From: CAVVYA01 sp963752345
GTDB lineage: Bacteria; Pseudomonadota; Alphaproteobacteria; SMXQ01
Direction of reading: 5' to 3'
Length of the DNA stretch: 29,316 nt
Assembly (NCBI GenBank): GCA_963752345.1
Contig: CAVVYA010000021.1
Span: 1-29,316, forward strand
The notes under the pieces were generated by a model. It was not told the origin of the DNA. It ran no database searches and was given only the letters and a program-made list of their open reading frames with translations. The position numbers and the translations under genes were made by a program. Below are positions 15,873 through 23,665 of the stretch, one piece after another; within the stretch, counting starts at the first letter, position 1; each line of letters starts with the position of its first letter.

Positions 15873-16607
15873 CGCGGGCGGACTTCCGCGGCGAAAAGAT
15901 AGCCCGCGCCGCGCACCGTTTTGATCAGGTTCGGATGAACTCGGGTCCTGCTCGATCTTCTTGCGCAGCCGCACCACCTGGGCATCGATAGAACGGTCAT
16001 AGGCCGCCCATTCGCGCCCCTTGACGATATCCATCAGCATGTCGCGGTCCAGCACCCGGTTGGGATTCTCGGCGAATGCCCGCAGGAGATCGAATTCGCC
16101 GGTGGTCAGCGAGACTGGCTTGCCGTCTGGCGCGGTCAGTTCCCGCTTGCCCAGATCGAGACGCCAGCCTTCGAATGCGAGGTTTCGGCGGCGGCTTTCC
16201 GCGCGCGACGCATCAGCTCCGGCCGGAGGCGGCACGGATTGCGCGCGCCGCAGCACGGTACGGATGCGGGCCAGGACCTCGCGCAGGTGGAACGGTTTGG
16301 GAATGTAATCGTCCGCACCGGCCTCGAGCCCGGCGACCTTGTCGATGATATCCCCCTTGCCGGTCAGCATGATGATGGGGGTTCTGCCGCGTTGTCGGAT
16401 GTAGTAGGCCAGCGTGAAGCCGTCCTCGCCGGGCAGCACGAGATCGAGCAGAACGAGATCGGCCCGCTTACTGTCCAGCGCCGCGCGCATCGCGGTTCCG
16501 TCCGCGGCCTCGCTGACCTGGAAGCCCTCGTCATTCAAGTAACGACGCAGCATCGTTCGGATGCGCGCATCGTCATCCACGACGAGGATATGCACTTGCG
16601 AGGTCAT
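15869..16607 (-). CDS. OmpR-family winged-helix response regulator, frameshift near the C-terminus
   Basis: The receiver has DDD at residues 11-13, phosphoacceptor Asp in LVLLDLVLPGEDG, and KPF (ADDYIPKPF). The effector domain starts near residue 140 (RRRNLAFEGWRLDLGKRELTAPDG) and reaches SIDAQVVRLRKKIEQDPS, the recognition helix. After that the raw frame leaves the family and runs antisense into the kinase gene, to a stop at 15570. Removing one T of GAGTTC (minus strand, 15937-15942) gives DPSHPNLIKTVRGAGYLF and then a stop at 15869-15871, exactly the family end. I take this as the true end. The protein very closely resembles OmpR in its receiver. It could be the partner of the hybrid kinase by position. 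It is divergent from the Crp/FNR gene and shares with it a region with TGTTACACA repeats. Confidence 0.85.
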
Positions 16608-16644
16608 TTCAGGAGACCTGTCCGCCTGTATGCGGCCGAGCCGC

Positions 16645-16703
16645 TGTTACACATTGTTACACAAGATACCAAATTGTCACCGGTTGGGCATCACCCGGTT
16701 ACA
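16645..16703. promoter_or_regulatory. TGTTACACA direct repeats between the OmpR-type and Crp/FNR genes
   Basis: TGTTACACA occurs at 16645-16653 and again at 16655-16663, exactly one helical turn apart. Weaker copies are TGTCACC at 16675 and GTTACA at 16698-16703. Tandem 10-bp-phased direct repeats are the usual target of OmpR/PhoB-type dimers, so autoregulation by the neighbouring regulator is plausible. Confidence 0.5.
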
Positions 16704-16760
16704 GCCTCCCCTTAAACCTCGTGGGGCCGCAGAGGCGCGGCCAGCCAAAGGGAGTGGGCA

Positions 16761-17474
16761 ATGCAAAGTCAGACAGCGGTCACTGGAACGCACAATTTCC
16801 ACGCGCAAGCCCATCTTAAGGCCTACGAACCCGGCGCTGCGACCAGACCCTACCTGTCGCCAGTCGGCGCGACTCAGAAGATCAAGGCCGGCAGGATTCT
16901 CTTCGGAGAAGGGGACGATGCCGAAACGGTGTTCGAGATCGTCCAGGGCATCCTTAAGCTCTACAAGCTGCTCCCCGATGGTCGGCGGCAGATCATGGGG
17001 TTCGTCTCGACCGACAAGCTGATCGGGTGTTCAGACGATGACACCTACGCCTATACTGCTGAGGCGGTGACTGACGTCGTGCTGTGCCGCTATTCGCACA
17101 CGCAATTCGACAGACTCCTGGACGAGGTTCCGGGCTTTGCCCGGCGAGTCCTGGCCGCGCGCTCGCGCGATCTCCAGTCCGCCCAGGACCAGATGCTGTT
17201 GCTCGGGCGCAAGACCGCGGTCGAGCGCATCGCCACCTTTCTGCTTGGCCTGGGTAAGCTGCAGGTGTCTGCAGGCGGCGCCTCTCTGCACGTGCCCATG
17301 ACCCGGGCGGACATCGCCGACTACCTCGGCCTCACGATCGAGACTGTCAGCCGCACGCTGAGCAAACTCAAGCGCGACCGCGTGATCACGCTGCCAGAGG
17401 CGGTGCGCGTCATGGTCGTGGATCGCGAGCACCTCGAGGAGCTGGCGGCCGGCGAGACGTTGGAAGCGGCCTGA
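16761..17474 (+). CDS. Crp/FNR-family transcription regulator (FixK-like, no Fe-S cysteine cluster)
   Basis: A 237-residue activator. The cyclic-nucleotide-like beta barrel spans about residues 35-125 (AGRILFGEGDDAETVFEIVQGILKLYKLLPDGRRQIMGF), followed by the dimer helix and a winged helix-turn-helix (about 178-210). The recognition helix has E194-T-V-S197-R198, equal to E..SR of FNR, which reads TTGA half-sites. Seven boxes of that type exist in the window. Only two cysteines are seen (C90, C109) and none in the N-terminal region, so an oxygen-labile 4Fe-4S cluster as in FNR is unlikely; it resembles FixK, whose level is set by an upstream oxygen sensor. GGGAG precedes the ATG. Followed after 24 bases by a receiver-like gene. 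No box is visible before this gene itself. Confidence 0.9.
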   Translation: MQSQTAVTGTHNFHAQAHLKAYEPGAATRPYLSPVGATQKIKAGRILFGEGDDAETVFEIVQGILKLYKLLPDGRRQIMGFVSTDKLIGCSDDDTYAYTAEAVTDVVLCRYSHTQFDRLLDEVPGFARRVLAARSRDLQSAQDQMLLLGRKTAVERIATFLLGLGKLQVSAGGASLHVPMTRADIADYLGLTIETVSRTLSKLKRDRVITLPEAVRVMVVDREHLEELAAGETLEAA

Positions 17475-17498
17475 GCACGACCGGTCGGGATCATTGTC

Positions 17499-17924
17499 AT
17501 GATGTCGCCTCACGACGGTGACCCGGAGGACGGCGAAGCCGAGCCAAACGAGGCAAAGCGGCGCATGGCGCTGGTCGTGGATTCGGACAGCGAGAGTGCG
17601 CAAGTGATCATGGGCTTTCTGAGGGATCTCGGCTTCGAGGTGACCGCGGTGCAATCCGGCGTCGCCGCGGTCATCGCGGCGCGCAACACGCCGCCCGTGG
17701 TCATCTTACTGGCCGCCCAGCTTTCGGACGTGACCAGCGCCGAGCTGGTCATCTGGCTGAGATCCAACCCGGCTCTTGTCCGGGTGCCCATCGTCGCCTT
17801 GCATTCCTCGGGCGAGACGGATGCCGATCTCATGGCCGCCGGATTCAACGCGCGGCTGCGCAAGCCGACGACTGCTTCCAAGGTGGCGCAAGCCCTCGAG
17901 CGAGCCTGCGCGAGCCCGGCATGA
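17499..17924 (+). CDS. Stand-alone receiver-like protein lacking the phospho-Asp (pseudo-receiver)
   Basis: A 141-residue protein with an acidic tail (1-22) and one receiver fold. The acidic pocket residues are present (VVDSDSES, D28 and D30), the conserved Ser/Thr is S103 (ALHSSGE) and the Lys is K122 (LRKPTT). The phosphoacceptor strand reads VVILLAAQLSD, so Ala72 occupies the place of the Asp. Phosphorylation by the normal route is therefore not expected. Such pseudo-receivers usually work through protein contacts. It lies between the Crp/FNR gene and the propeller/ABC genes, and its stop overlaps the next start (ATGA), which indicates an operon. Confidence 0.75.
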   Translation: MMSPHDGDPEDGEAEPNEAKRRMALVVDSDSESAQVIMGFLRDLGFEVTAVQSGVAAVIAARNTPPVVILLAAQLSDVTSAELVIWLRSNPALVRVPIVALHSSGETDADLMAAGFNARLRKPTTASKVAQALERACASPA

Positions 17925-19055
17925 CCGCTCACAGGCAGAAGATTGCGCGCTCAAACTCCTTTCGCATTGAGCTCCGCAGCGCGCCTCGCTACACGCTTCA
18001 TGACGAAACCTTCCAGCGCTCGGACAGCAATAGCCCGGTCCATCGGCATCAGGGCAAGCTCTTCGCCTTCGTGTCACATTATTTGCCAGTCGGCCACAGC
18101 TATCGGCGGGTCGGGGGCCAGGGTCTAAAATTTTATTCAGGGCTGGAGCCGGTGCGCATCCTAAATGACCCTGAGCCCTCGGTCGGCAAGTGGATCGAGT
18201 TCCACCTGGCGCGATCCGACCGGGCGACTCTACGGCTGGTATCACGCCGAAACGTCGGCCCCCTGTGCGAGACGGCTCTTCATCCCGCATATCGGGACCA
18301 TGCAGTCCGACGACGACGGCGCGACCTGGCGCCTCGGTGAGGTCCTGCTACGGGCGCCCACAGACCTGTTCGATTGCGGCTATCGGAACGGATTTCTCGC
18401 CGGCGGATACGGCGATTTCACGGTGATCCCCGACCGCGACGGCCGCTACTTCTATCTGCATCATTCGAGTTATGTCCCGATGGAGCGGTCGCAGGGTATA
18501 GCCGTCGCGCGCTATCCCATCGCGGCCAGTGGCAACCCGGCGGGAGCCCTGGAGATCTGGCGCGATGGGTCATGGGAGAGGGGCGACGCAGATTTGCCGA
18601 GTCCGGTCTTTCCGGCCGTGCGCGGCTGGGGTCACCCGGACCCCGATGCGTTCTGGGGGCCCGCGGTGCATCACAACCGTCACCTGCGCACTTACGTCAT
18701 GTTGCTCAACCATACGCAACACGGCGAGGGCGATATCCGGCAGGAGGGCATCTATTGCTCGTTCAACGAGGATCTCTCGGATCCCACGGGCTGGAGCGTT
18801 CCGGTCTGCATCGTCAAGGGCGGCGGATGGTATCCGCAGGTGATTGGTCTCGGTCTTGAGGACGGCGACACCAGCGCCGGTGCCACCGCGCGCTTCTTCA
18901 TGACCGGCTTCTCGGCCTGGGAAATCCAGTTCAGCCGAAGCCGCAAGGTGCCGGCAGCACCCGTCGAAATCAGTTGGTCCTCGATGCTCGAGCAATTCTC
19001 CCGTGGCCCCCACGGTATCCAGCCGGTGGTGGCTCAACAGCGGAAAAGCCGGTGA
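17921..19055 (+). CDS. Beta-propeller (sialidase/GH43-like fold) protein, frameshifted
   Basis: The gene starts at ATG 17921 within the preceding stop (ATGA) and ends at TGA 19053-19055. The first frame (about 93 residues: LFAFVSHYLPVGHSYRRVGG, then VRILNDPEPSVGKWIE) is broken; the frame that continues reads STWRDPTGRLYGWYHAET and later MQSDDDGATWRLGEVLL. Removing one T of GAGTTC at 18197-18202 joins them as WIESTWRDPTGR and gives a protein of about 377 residues. There is an Asp-box (SDDDGATW), a GGYGDFTVIPD strand, and no signal peptide. The pattern fits a propeller of the sialidase or GH43-like type, but catalytic residues cannot be confirmed and I recognise no specific family. The ABC gene that follows overlaps by 4 bases. 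Confidence 0.65.
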
Positions 19056-20824
19056 GCACCGGGCATCAGCTCCCGCGGGCCGCCGATAGCGGGGTTTTGC
19101 CGCCACATGGCTGGCTCGACCTGTTCCGGCATTTTTTCCGGATGGCCGGCGGATTCTGGGGCGGGGCAAATTGGCTGGCGCGTGGCCTGGTCGCGGCCTT
19201 GGTGGTGCTGACCGCGGCGCAGGTCACCGTTCAGGTAGCGCTCAATCTCTGGATCGAGAAACTGTTCGACGCGTTCGGGACGAAATCCATGAGCGGTTTC
19301 ATGCTCCTGGCTGGGGTATTCGCGCTCATCCTCGTGGTCAATCTCGGCGTTACGACATCGCATCTGCAGATGCGCCGTAAACTTCAGATCCGCTGGCGCA
19401 AGTGGATGACCCATCGGCTGGCCGGCGAATGGATGTCGTCAGGCCGCCATTACCGTATGGCCTACATCCCGGGCGACCACGATAATCCGGATGGACGGAT
19501 ATCCGAAGATGTCCGCATCGCTTGCGAAGCGGCGATCGATCTTGGCCATTCGCTCCTCTACTGCCTCATGCTGTTGGCGAGTTTCATCCATATCCTGTGG
19601 TCGCTGTCGGGACGACTGTCATTCGCGGTCGGTGACGTCGAACTCGATATTCCGGGCCATCTGGTATGGGTCGCGTTGGCCTATTCGGCGTTGGGCGTGT
19701 CGATCGCGCTGCTTCTCGGCCCACCGCTGGTTACCACGGCTGAGGCACGACAGACCTACGAGGCCAACTTCCGCTTCGAATTGGTCCACGCGCGGGAGAA
19801 TTCTTCCGCCATCGCCCTGGTTCGGGGCGAGGCCGGAGAACGCCGGCGATTCGAGGGACTGCTTCAAGATGCGATACAGGCCTGGAACCGGCAAACCGCC
19901 GCGCTCTTCCGATTTACGCTTTTTTCCTCAAGCTGGTCCGTGCTGTCTCCGATTTTTCCAGTGCTGATCGCGGCGCCCCGCTATATCGCCGGGACGATCA
20001 CGCTGGGTGTCCTGATGCAGATCGCCCAGGCCTTCCAGCAGACGATCAGCGCGCTGACATGGCCGATCGACAATCTCTCTCATGCCGCCGAATGGCGGGC
20101 GTCGGTGGAACGTATCCTCGGGCTTCGGGCCGGCATCGAACGTGCGAAGCAGGCGGATTGGTGCGTGGACTGCGGCAGGATCGGCATCTCGGGTGCCGCG
20201 AATCGCACGCTTGCGTTTCATAACGTGACGATCGTCAATCCGGCCGGCGAAGTTACCGTCGAGGGCCTGAACTTGAAGGTTACACGTGGGCAGCAGGTTT
20301 GGCTGTGCGGCGAGCCCTCCGCCACGACCGCATTGATCAAGGTTCTCGCTGGCTTGTGGACCTCCGGCCGCGGCCGGATCGAACTGCCGAATGATGGTCC
20401 GCTCTACTTCATGCCGCAACGGCCTTATCTACCGCAGGCGCCGCTCAGGGAGGTGGTGACCTACCCCGCTGTGTTCGGCGAGGAAAAGGATACGCCTATC
20501 CGTGTCTGCCTGAGTCGGGTCGGGCTCGGGCATTTGGCCGGGCGATTGCAGGATGCCGAGATCTGGGAGACGACTCTCTCGCTGGGCGAACAGCAGCGAC
20601 TCGGATTCGCCCGGCTGCTCTTCCATCGGCCCAATTGGATCATTCTCGAAGAGCCGGTCGATGCGCTGAGCGCGGCAGGCGAACGCGAGATCATGCGGCT
20701 GCTGCAGGCTGAATTTTCTGATGCCACCCTGATCATCGTCGGCGATACCGCGCCGGCGGGTATCGATTGGAAGCGGATTCCCTTGCCGGCCGCGCTTTGC
20801 GCCACGCCCGCGGCCGTCGGCTGA
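19052..20824 (+). CDS. SbmA/BacA-YddA-type ABC membrane protein with degenerate ATPase site
   Basis: A 590-residue fusion of a six-helix membrane domain and an ATP-binding-cassette domain of the SbmA/BacA-like (YddA) family. The start is GTG 19052, overlapping the upstream stop (GTGA); longer in-frame starts would run into that gene. The membrane part carries LAGEWMSSGRHYRMAYIPGDHDNPDGRI, a family hallmark (DNPDQRI). In the nucleotide domain three catalytic elements are changed. The Walker A loop is GEPSATTA at 420-427, with T426 where the Lys should be. The Walker B Asp is E533 (IILEEP). The switch His is D565 (VGDTAP). The signature LSLGEQQ (509-515), a Q-loop (FMPQRPYLP) and the catalytic Glu E534 remain. 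ATP hydrolysis is unlikely. It may be driven like SbmA/BacA by protons or may be a sensor. Confidence 0.85.
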   Translation: MSTGHQLPRAADSGVLPPHGWLDLFRHFFRMAGGFWGGANWLARGLVAALVVLTAAQVTVQVALNLWIEKLFDAFGTKSMSGFMLLAGVFALILVVNLGVTTSHLQMRRKLQIRWRKWMTHRLAGEWMSSGRHYRMAYIPGDHDNPDGRISEDVRIACEAAIDLGHSLLYCLMLLASFIHILWSLSGRLSFAVGDVELDIPGHLVWVALAYSALGVSIALLLGPPLVTTAEARQTYEANFRFELVHARENSSAIALVRGEAGERRRFEGLLQDAIQAWNRQTAALFRFTLFSSSWSVLSPIFPVLIAAPRYIAGTITLGVLMQIAQAFQQTISALTWPIDNLSHAAEWRASVERILGLRAGIERAKQADWCVDCGRIGISGAANRTLAFHNVTIVNPAGEVTVEGLNLKVTRGQQVWLCGEPSATTALIKVLAGLWTSGRGRIELPNDGPLYFMPQRPYLPQAPLREVVTYPAVFGEEKDTPIRVCLSRVGLGHLAGRLQDAEIWETTLSLGEQQRLGFARLLFHRPNWIILEEPVDALSAAGEREIMRLLQAEFSDATLIIVGDTAPAGIDWKRIPLPAALCATPAAVG

Positions 20825-20834
20825 TCGCGCGACC

Positions 20835-22217
20835 CTAGGCCGGCGCGCCGAAGATTACCTTGGATTTCCCAAGCCGGGACTGCCTGATCAACGCCGCGTA
20901 CCAATGTCCGGAGGCCTTGATCCGACGCTGACCGGTGGCGAAATCGACGGAGACGATGCCGAAGCGATTGGCATATCCGGATCCCCATTCGAAGTTGTCG
21001 AGCAGGGACCAGACGAAATAGCCGCGCACATCGGCGCCTTCCCTGATTGCCGTGTGCATGGCGTCGATATACTGCCGCAGATAGCCGATCCGACGCTCGT
21101 CATTGAGATCGCCCTGATCGCGCGGCTCGTCGCGGCCGCCGCAACCGTTCTCGGTGACATAGATCGGCAAACGGTAGCGCCTGGTCAGGTCGATCAACTC
21201 GTCCCGGAACATGTCCGGATAGATCGGCCAGCCGATATCAGAGACCGGCGCATCGGCCGGCGCGCTTCCCCATCCGAAGCCCCAGGCTGCCGACGAGTCG
21301 GATTTGGCGAAAATTGGCCCATAGTGGTTGAGCCCGAACCAATCCAAGGGGCGGCAAATCCGCGCCATGTCGCCCGGCTGTTGATAAGGCGCGACGATCT
21401 CGGCGAGTTCGGCCGGGTATTCGCCGACAATCTGCGGTTCCGGAAAGGCCTCGTTCCAGAGCTGATGCAGCAGGTGCGCGGCGTGCCGATCTGCGGGGTC
21501 ATCATGTTCCGGGAGTAGTCGCTGCCGGTTATGGATGCAGCCGATCAACGCGGCCGGGGCCAGCGCGCGGATCACATCGACCGCCGCGCCGTGGGCCAAG
21601 TTTACATGATGGATCGCTTTGGCATGCGCCACCCGGTCCAAGAGCCCGGGCGCGCCCCAATCCATGGCATAGCCGAACAGCGTGAAGACACCGGGCTCAT
21701 TGAAGGTGGCGAAACGGCTTACCCGGTCGCCATAGCGCTTCACCACAAGCGCCGTGTAGTCGGCGAACCAGCCGGCGCTATCGCGCTGAGTCCATCCGCC
21801 GAGGTCGCTCAGCTCCTGGGGCAGGTCCCAATGATACAGGCAGAGCCAGGGTTCGATCCCGGCTTCCAGCAGTCCGTCGATGACGCGGTCGTAGAACGCC
21901 AAGCCGCGCTCATTGGCGGCGCCGCGTCCCCGCGGCTGCACGCGTGGCCATGACACGGAGAAGCGGTAGGCATCGACCCCCAAAACCTTCATCAGCGCGA
22001 TATCCTCGCGCCAGCGGTGGTAATGGTCGCAGGCTACGTCGCCGGTATCGCCATTGTCGATGCGTCCGAGATAGCTGCGCACATCCCAGATGCTGGGGCC
22101 GCGGCCATCTTCCTTGGCGGCTCCCTCAACCTGATAGCTGGATGTCGAGACGCCCCAGATGAATGTTTTCGGCCAGGCTCGGCCCGATGGCGCTCTTGGA
22201 GCGGTGGTCTTACTCAT
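20835..22217 (-). CDS. Family 1 glycoside hydrolase (beta-glucosidase)
   Basis: A 460-residue cytoplasmic retaining beta-glycosidase with a TIM-barrel fold. The N-terminal GH1 signature is FIWGVSTSSYQVEGA (residues 19-33). The acid/base is E174 in TFNEP, and the nucleophile is E356 in YVTENG. The aglycone and sugar-binding motifs LYHWDLP and WSLLDNFEW (403-411) are complete. It hydrolyses beta-glucosides or related disaccharides to sugars. The gene is read toward the ABC gene (10 bases apart) and lies 20 bases downstream of the eRF1-like gene, with which it probably forms an operon. This would put a sugar-releasing enzyme under the FNR/FixK-type promoter at about 22.7 kb. No signal peptide is present. 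Confidence 0.93.
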   Translation of the reverse strand: MSKTTAPRAPSGRAWPKTFIWGVSTSSYQVEGAAKEDGRGPSIWDVRSYLGRIDNGDTGDVACDHYHRWREDIALMKVLGVDAYRFSVSWPRVQPRGRGAANERGLAFYDRVIDGLLEAGIEPWLCLYHWDLPQELSDLGGWTQRDSAGWFADYTALVVKRYGDRVSRFATFNEPGVFTLFGYAMDWGAPGLLDRVAHAKAIHHVNLAHGAAVDVIRALAPAALIGCIHNRQRLLPEHDDPADRHAAHLLHQLWNEAFPEPQIVGEYPAELAEIVAPYQQPGDMARICRPLDWFGLNHYGPIFAKSDSSAAWGFGWGSAPADAPVSDIGWPIYPDMFRDELIDLTRRYRLPIYVTENGCGGRDEPRDQGDLNDERRIGYLRQYIDAMHTAIREGADVRGYFVWSLLDNFEWGSGYANRFGIVSVDFATGQRRIKASGHWYAALIRQSRLGKSKVIFGAPA

Positions 22218-22237
22218 GTTCCCCCTCGTGCCGACGG

Positions 22238-22633
22238 TCAGGCGTGCTGCGGCCGCATCCGGTCGGCGGCGTGGAAATAGCGCCGTGCGTAGGCGACGAT
22301 CTGAGGGTCCGTAGGATGGTCGACGGTCTCCACGCCGACGATTTTTAGCTCCAGCGCCGGATCATGCCGGTGCAGATAGCGAATCAGGTCGAGCTTTGCC
22401 GTGCCTGGCCCCACGATGAGAGCCTCGCCTGCCTTGTCGAGAGCGGCGGTGATGCCCTGGAAGAATTCTCTGTCTTCCTCGGCCTTGCCGGCTCCGATCG
22501 AGCCCGCCTTGTGGTGCACCTGGTGGTGCGCCGGGTGGGAAAGGAGGCGGGTGGCTTCGATATCGTCCGGGTTGAAGGAGAGAATGCGGGCCTGGGCATG
22601 GTCGAGCCAGACGACGGCATGATAGTGGGACAC
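22238..22633 (-). CDS. Small eRF1-domain-like protein (baeRF type, annotated elsewhere as translational machinery protein)
   Basis: A 131-residue protein starting at GTG 22633, which follows GGAGG at 7 bases; longer in-frame starts would reach through the promoter. It begins SHYHAVVWLDHAQARILSFN, then HHKAGSIGAGKAEEDREFF and ALIVGPGTAKLDLIRYL, ending in a helix with VETVDHPTDPQIVAYARRYF. This pattern is that of a compact family related to eRF1 domain 2 (bacterial eRF1-like proteins). The peptide-release GGQ motif is absent, so release activity is not implied. A role at the ribosome under stress is suggested by the family link only. It is the first gene of the operon with the glucosidase, with an FNR/FixK-type box 70 bases upstream. 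Confidence 0.7.
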   Translation of the reverse strand: MSHYHAVVWLDHAQARILSFNPDDIEATRLLSHPAHHQVHHKAGSIGAGKAEEDREFFQGITAALDKAGEALIVGPGTAKLDLIRYLHRHDPALELKIVGVETVDHPTDPQIVAYARRYFHAADRMRPQHA

Positions 22634-22696
22634 AGGTGGCCTCCAATTGCAGCGGGATACTCTCATGGAAAGTGCCGAGATGCGCTTGGCAGGGCA

Positions 22697-22710
22697 TTGA
22701 CCTGGGTCAA
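22697..22710. promoter_or_regulatory. FNR/FixK-type box, eRF1-like/GH1 side
   Basis: TTGACCTGGGTCAA is a symmetric TTGAC-N4-GTCAA site centred 70 bases upstream of the GTG at 22633. Confidence 0.7.
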
Positions 22711-22730
22711 GCGTGCGCAATGCCAGCGCC

Positions 22731-22744
22731 TTGACCTGCATCAA
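22731..22744. promoter_or_regulatory. FNR/FixK-type box, LTXXQ protein side
   Basis: TTGACCTGCATCAA lies 108 bases before the ATG at 22846 and 34 bases (centre to centre) from the box at 22697-22710. Confidence 0.7.
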
Positions 22745-22845
22745 CACGGTTACCCGCGACGGTGAAATACTGGCGCCAATCGAACAGAGCCCGTTCTCGA
22801 ATCCGGACAAACGGGCCATGCCACCGCAATCTCGGAGGTGCTGCC

Positions 22846-23622
22846 ATGAACGTCAAACACGCTGTATCGGCTGTGCTCGCCGCTAACCTCATGTTGGGCT
22901 CGTCGCTGGTTTGTGCGCAGGACGAACATCATCCCGAGACGCCTGCCGCTCAACAGGCCACGCCGTCAGCGCCGTCGTCAGCCGGACAACGGCCGCAAAG
23001 TCCAGGGCCCGGTATGGGCATGCCAAGCATGGTTATGCCGGGACAGGGGCAGCGGCCGATGGCCAAAATGGGCCAGCAGGGCATGGCGCCGATGGCTCAG
23101 CCAATCGGCCAGGGAGCGATGCCCATGGCCGCCATGATGGATCAGTGCCTGGGCGCTATGGGAATGTCCAACGCCAGTGAATTCGCCGAAGCCTTCCCCG
23201 GTACGGGGATGATGGGTCGGGTCGAAGGGCGCATCGCCTTTTTGCGCGCCGAACTCAAGATCGACGATTCGCAAAACACGGCATGGGGCGAGTTCGCCCA
23301 GGCGTTGCGCGACAATGCGAAGACGCTCGGCGACACGCACGCCAGGGCCATGAAGCGGCAGGAATCGGCGAACGCGCCAGTGCCGTTGGCGGAGCGTCTG
23401 GCCGCCCAGGAGGACTGGTTCGCGGCCCGCGCCGCAGGTATTGGCGCCCTGCGCCGCGGGCTCGATGGGCTCTATGCCGTCCTGTCGGAGACACAGAAGC
23501 AGACCGCCGATGGCTTGCTGGCCCCGCATCTCGGCATGGGCAGCGGCGGCCGGCCAATGATGGGCATGATGTCCATCGGTGGGATGCCGATGCCGGCACC
23601 CGCAGGCGGCGATATTCATTGA
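22846..23622 (+). CDS. Met-rich periplasmic Spy/CpxP-like LTXXQ protein
   Basis: A 258-residue exported protein. The signal peptide covers about residues 1-24 (AVLAANLMLGSSLVCAQ). Residues 57-124 hold 16 methionines with many Gly, Pro and Gln, and the last 28 residues hold 7 more. The folded core (about 126-225) has RIAFLRAELKIDDSQNTAWGEFAQALRD and LSETQKQTADGLL, the two LTXXQ-type repeats of Spy/CpxP, which act as periplasmic chaperones. The Met-rich segment could bind copper(I) or serve as an oxidation sink; this is inference. The ATG at 22846 has a good GGAGG; a longer in-frame start at 22762 would cover the box-bearing promoter and give no signal sequence. It lies 43 bases before the synthetase gene and is likely co-transcribed. 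Confidence 0.8.
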   Translation: MNVKHAVSAVLAANLMLGSSLVCAQDEHHPETPAAQQATPSAPSSAGQRPQSPGPGMGMPSMVMPGQGQRPMAKMGQQGMAPMAQPIGQGAMPMAAMMDQCLGAMGMSNASEFAEAFPGTGMMGRVEGRIAFLRAELKIDDSQNTAWGEFAQALRDNAKTLGDTHARAMKRQESANAPVPLAERLAAQEDWFAARAAGIGALRRGLDGLYAVLSETQKQTADGLLAPHLGMGSGGRPMMGMMSIGGMPMPAPAGGDIH

Positions 23623-23665
23623 TCGGATGGGTCGGTCCACAGCTTGATTTTCGCCTGAACGTCGC

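Noticed and set aside
18974..19051. Longer start for the ABC protein
   Set aside because: It would overlap the propeller gene by about 80 bases; the GTG at 19052 gives a GTGA overlap typical of coupled genes.
23643..23658. Possible FNR-type box TTGATTTTCGCCTGAA before the synthetase gene
   Set aside because: Only the first half-site fits and the spacing is wrong.
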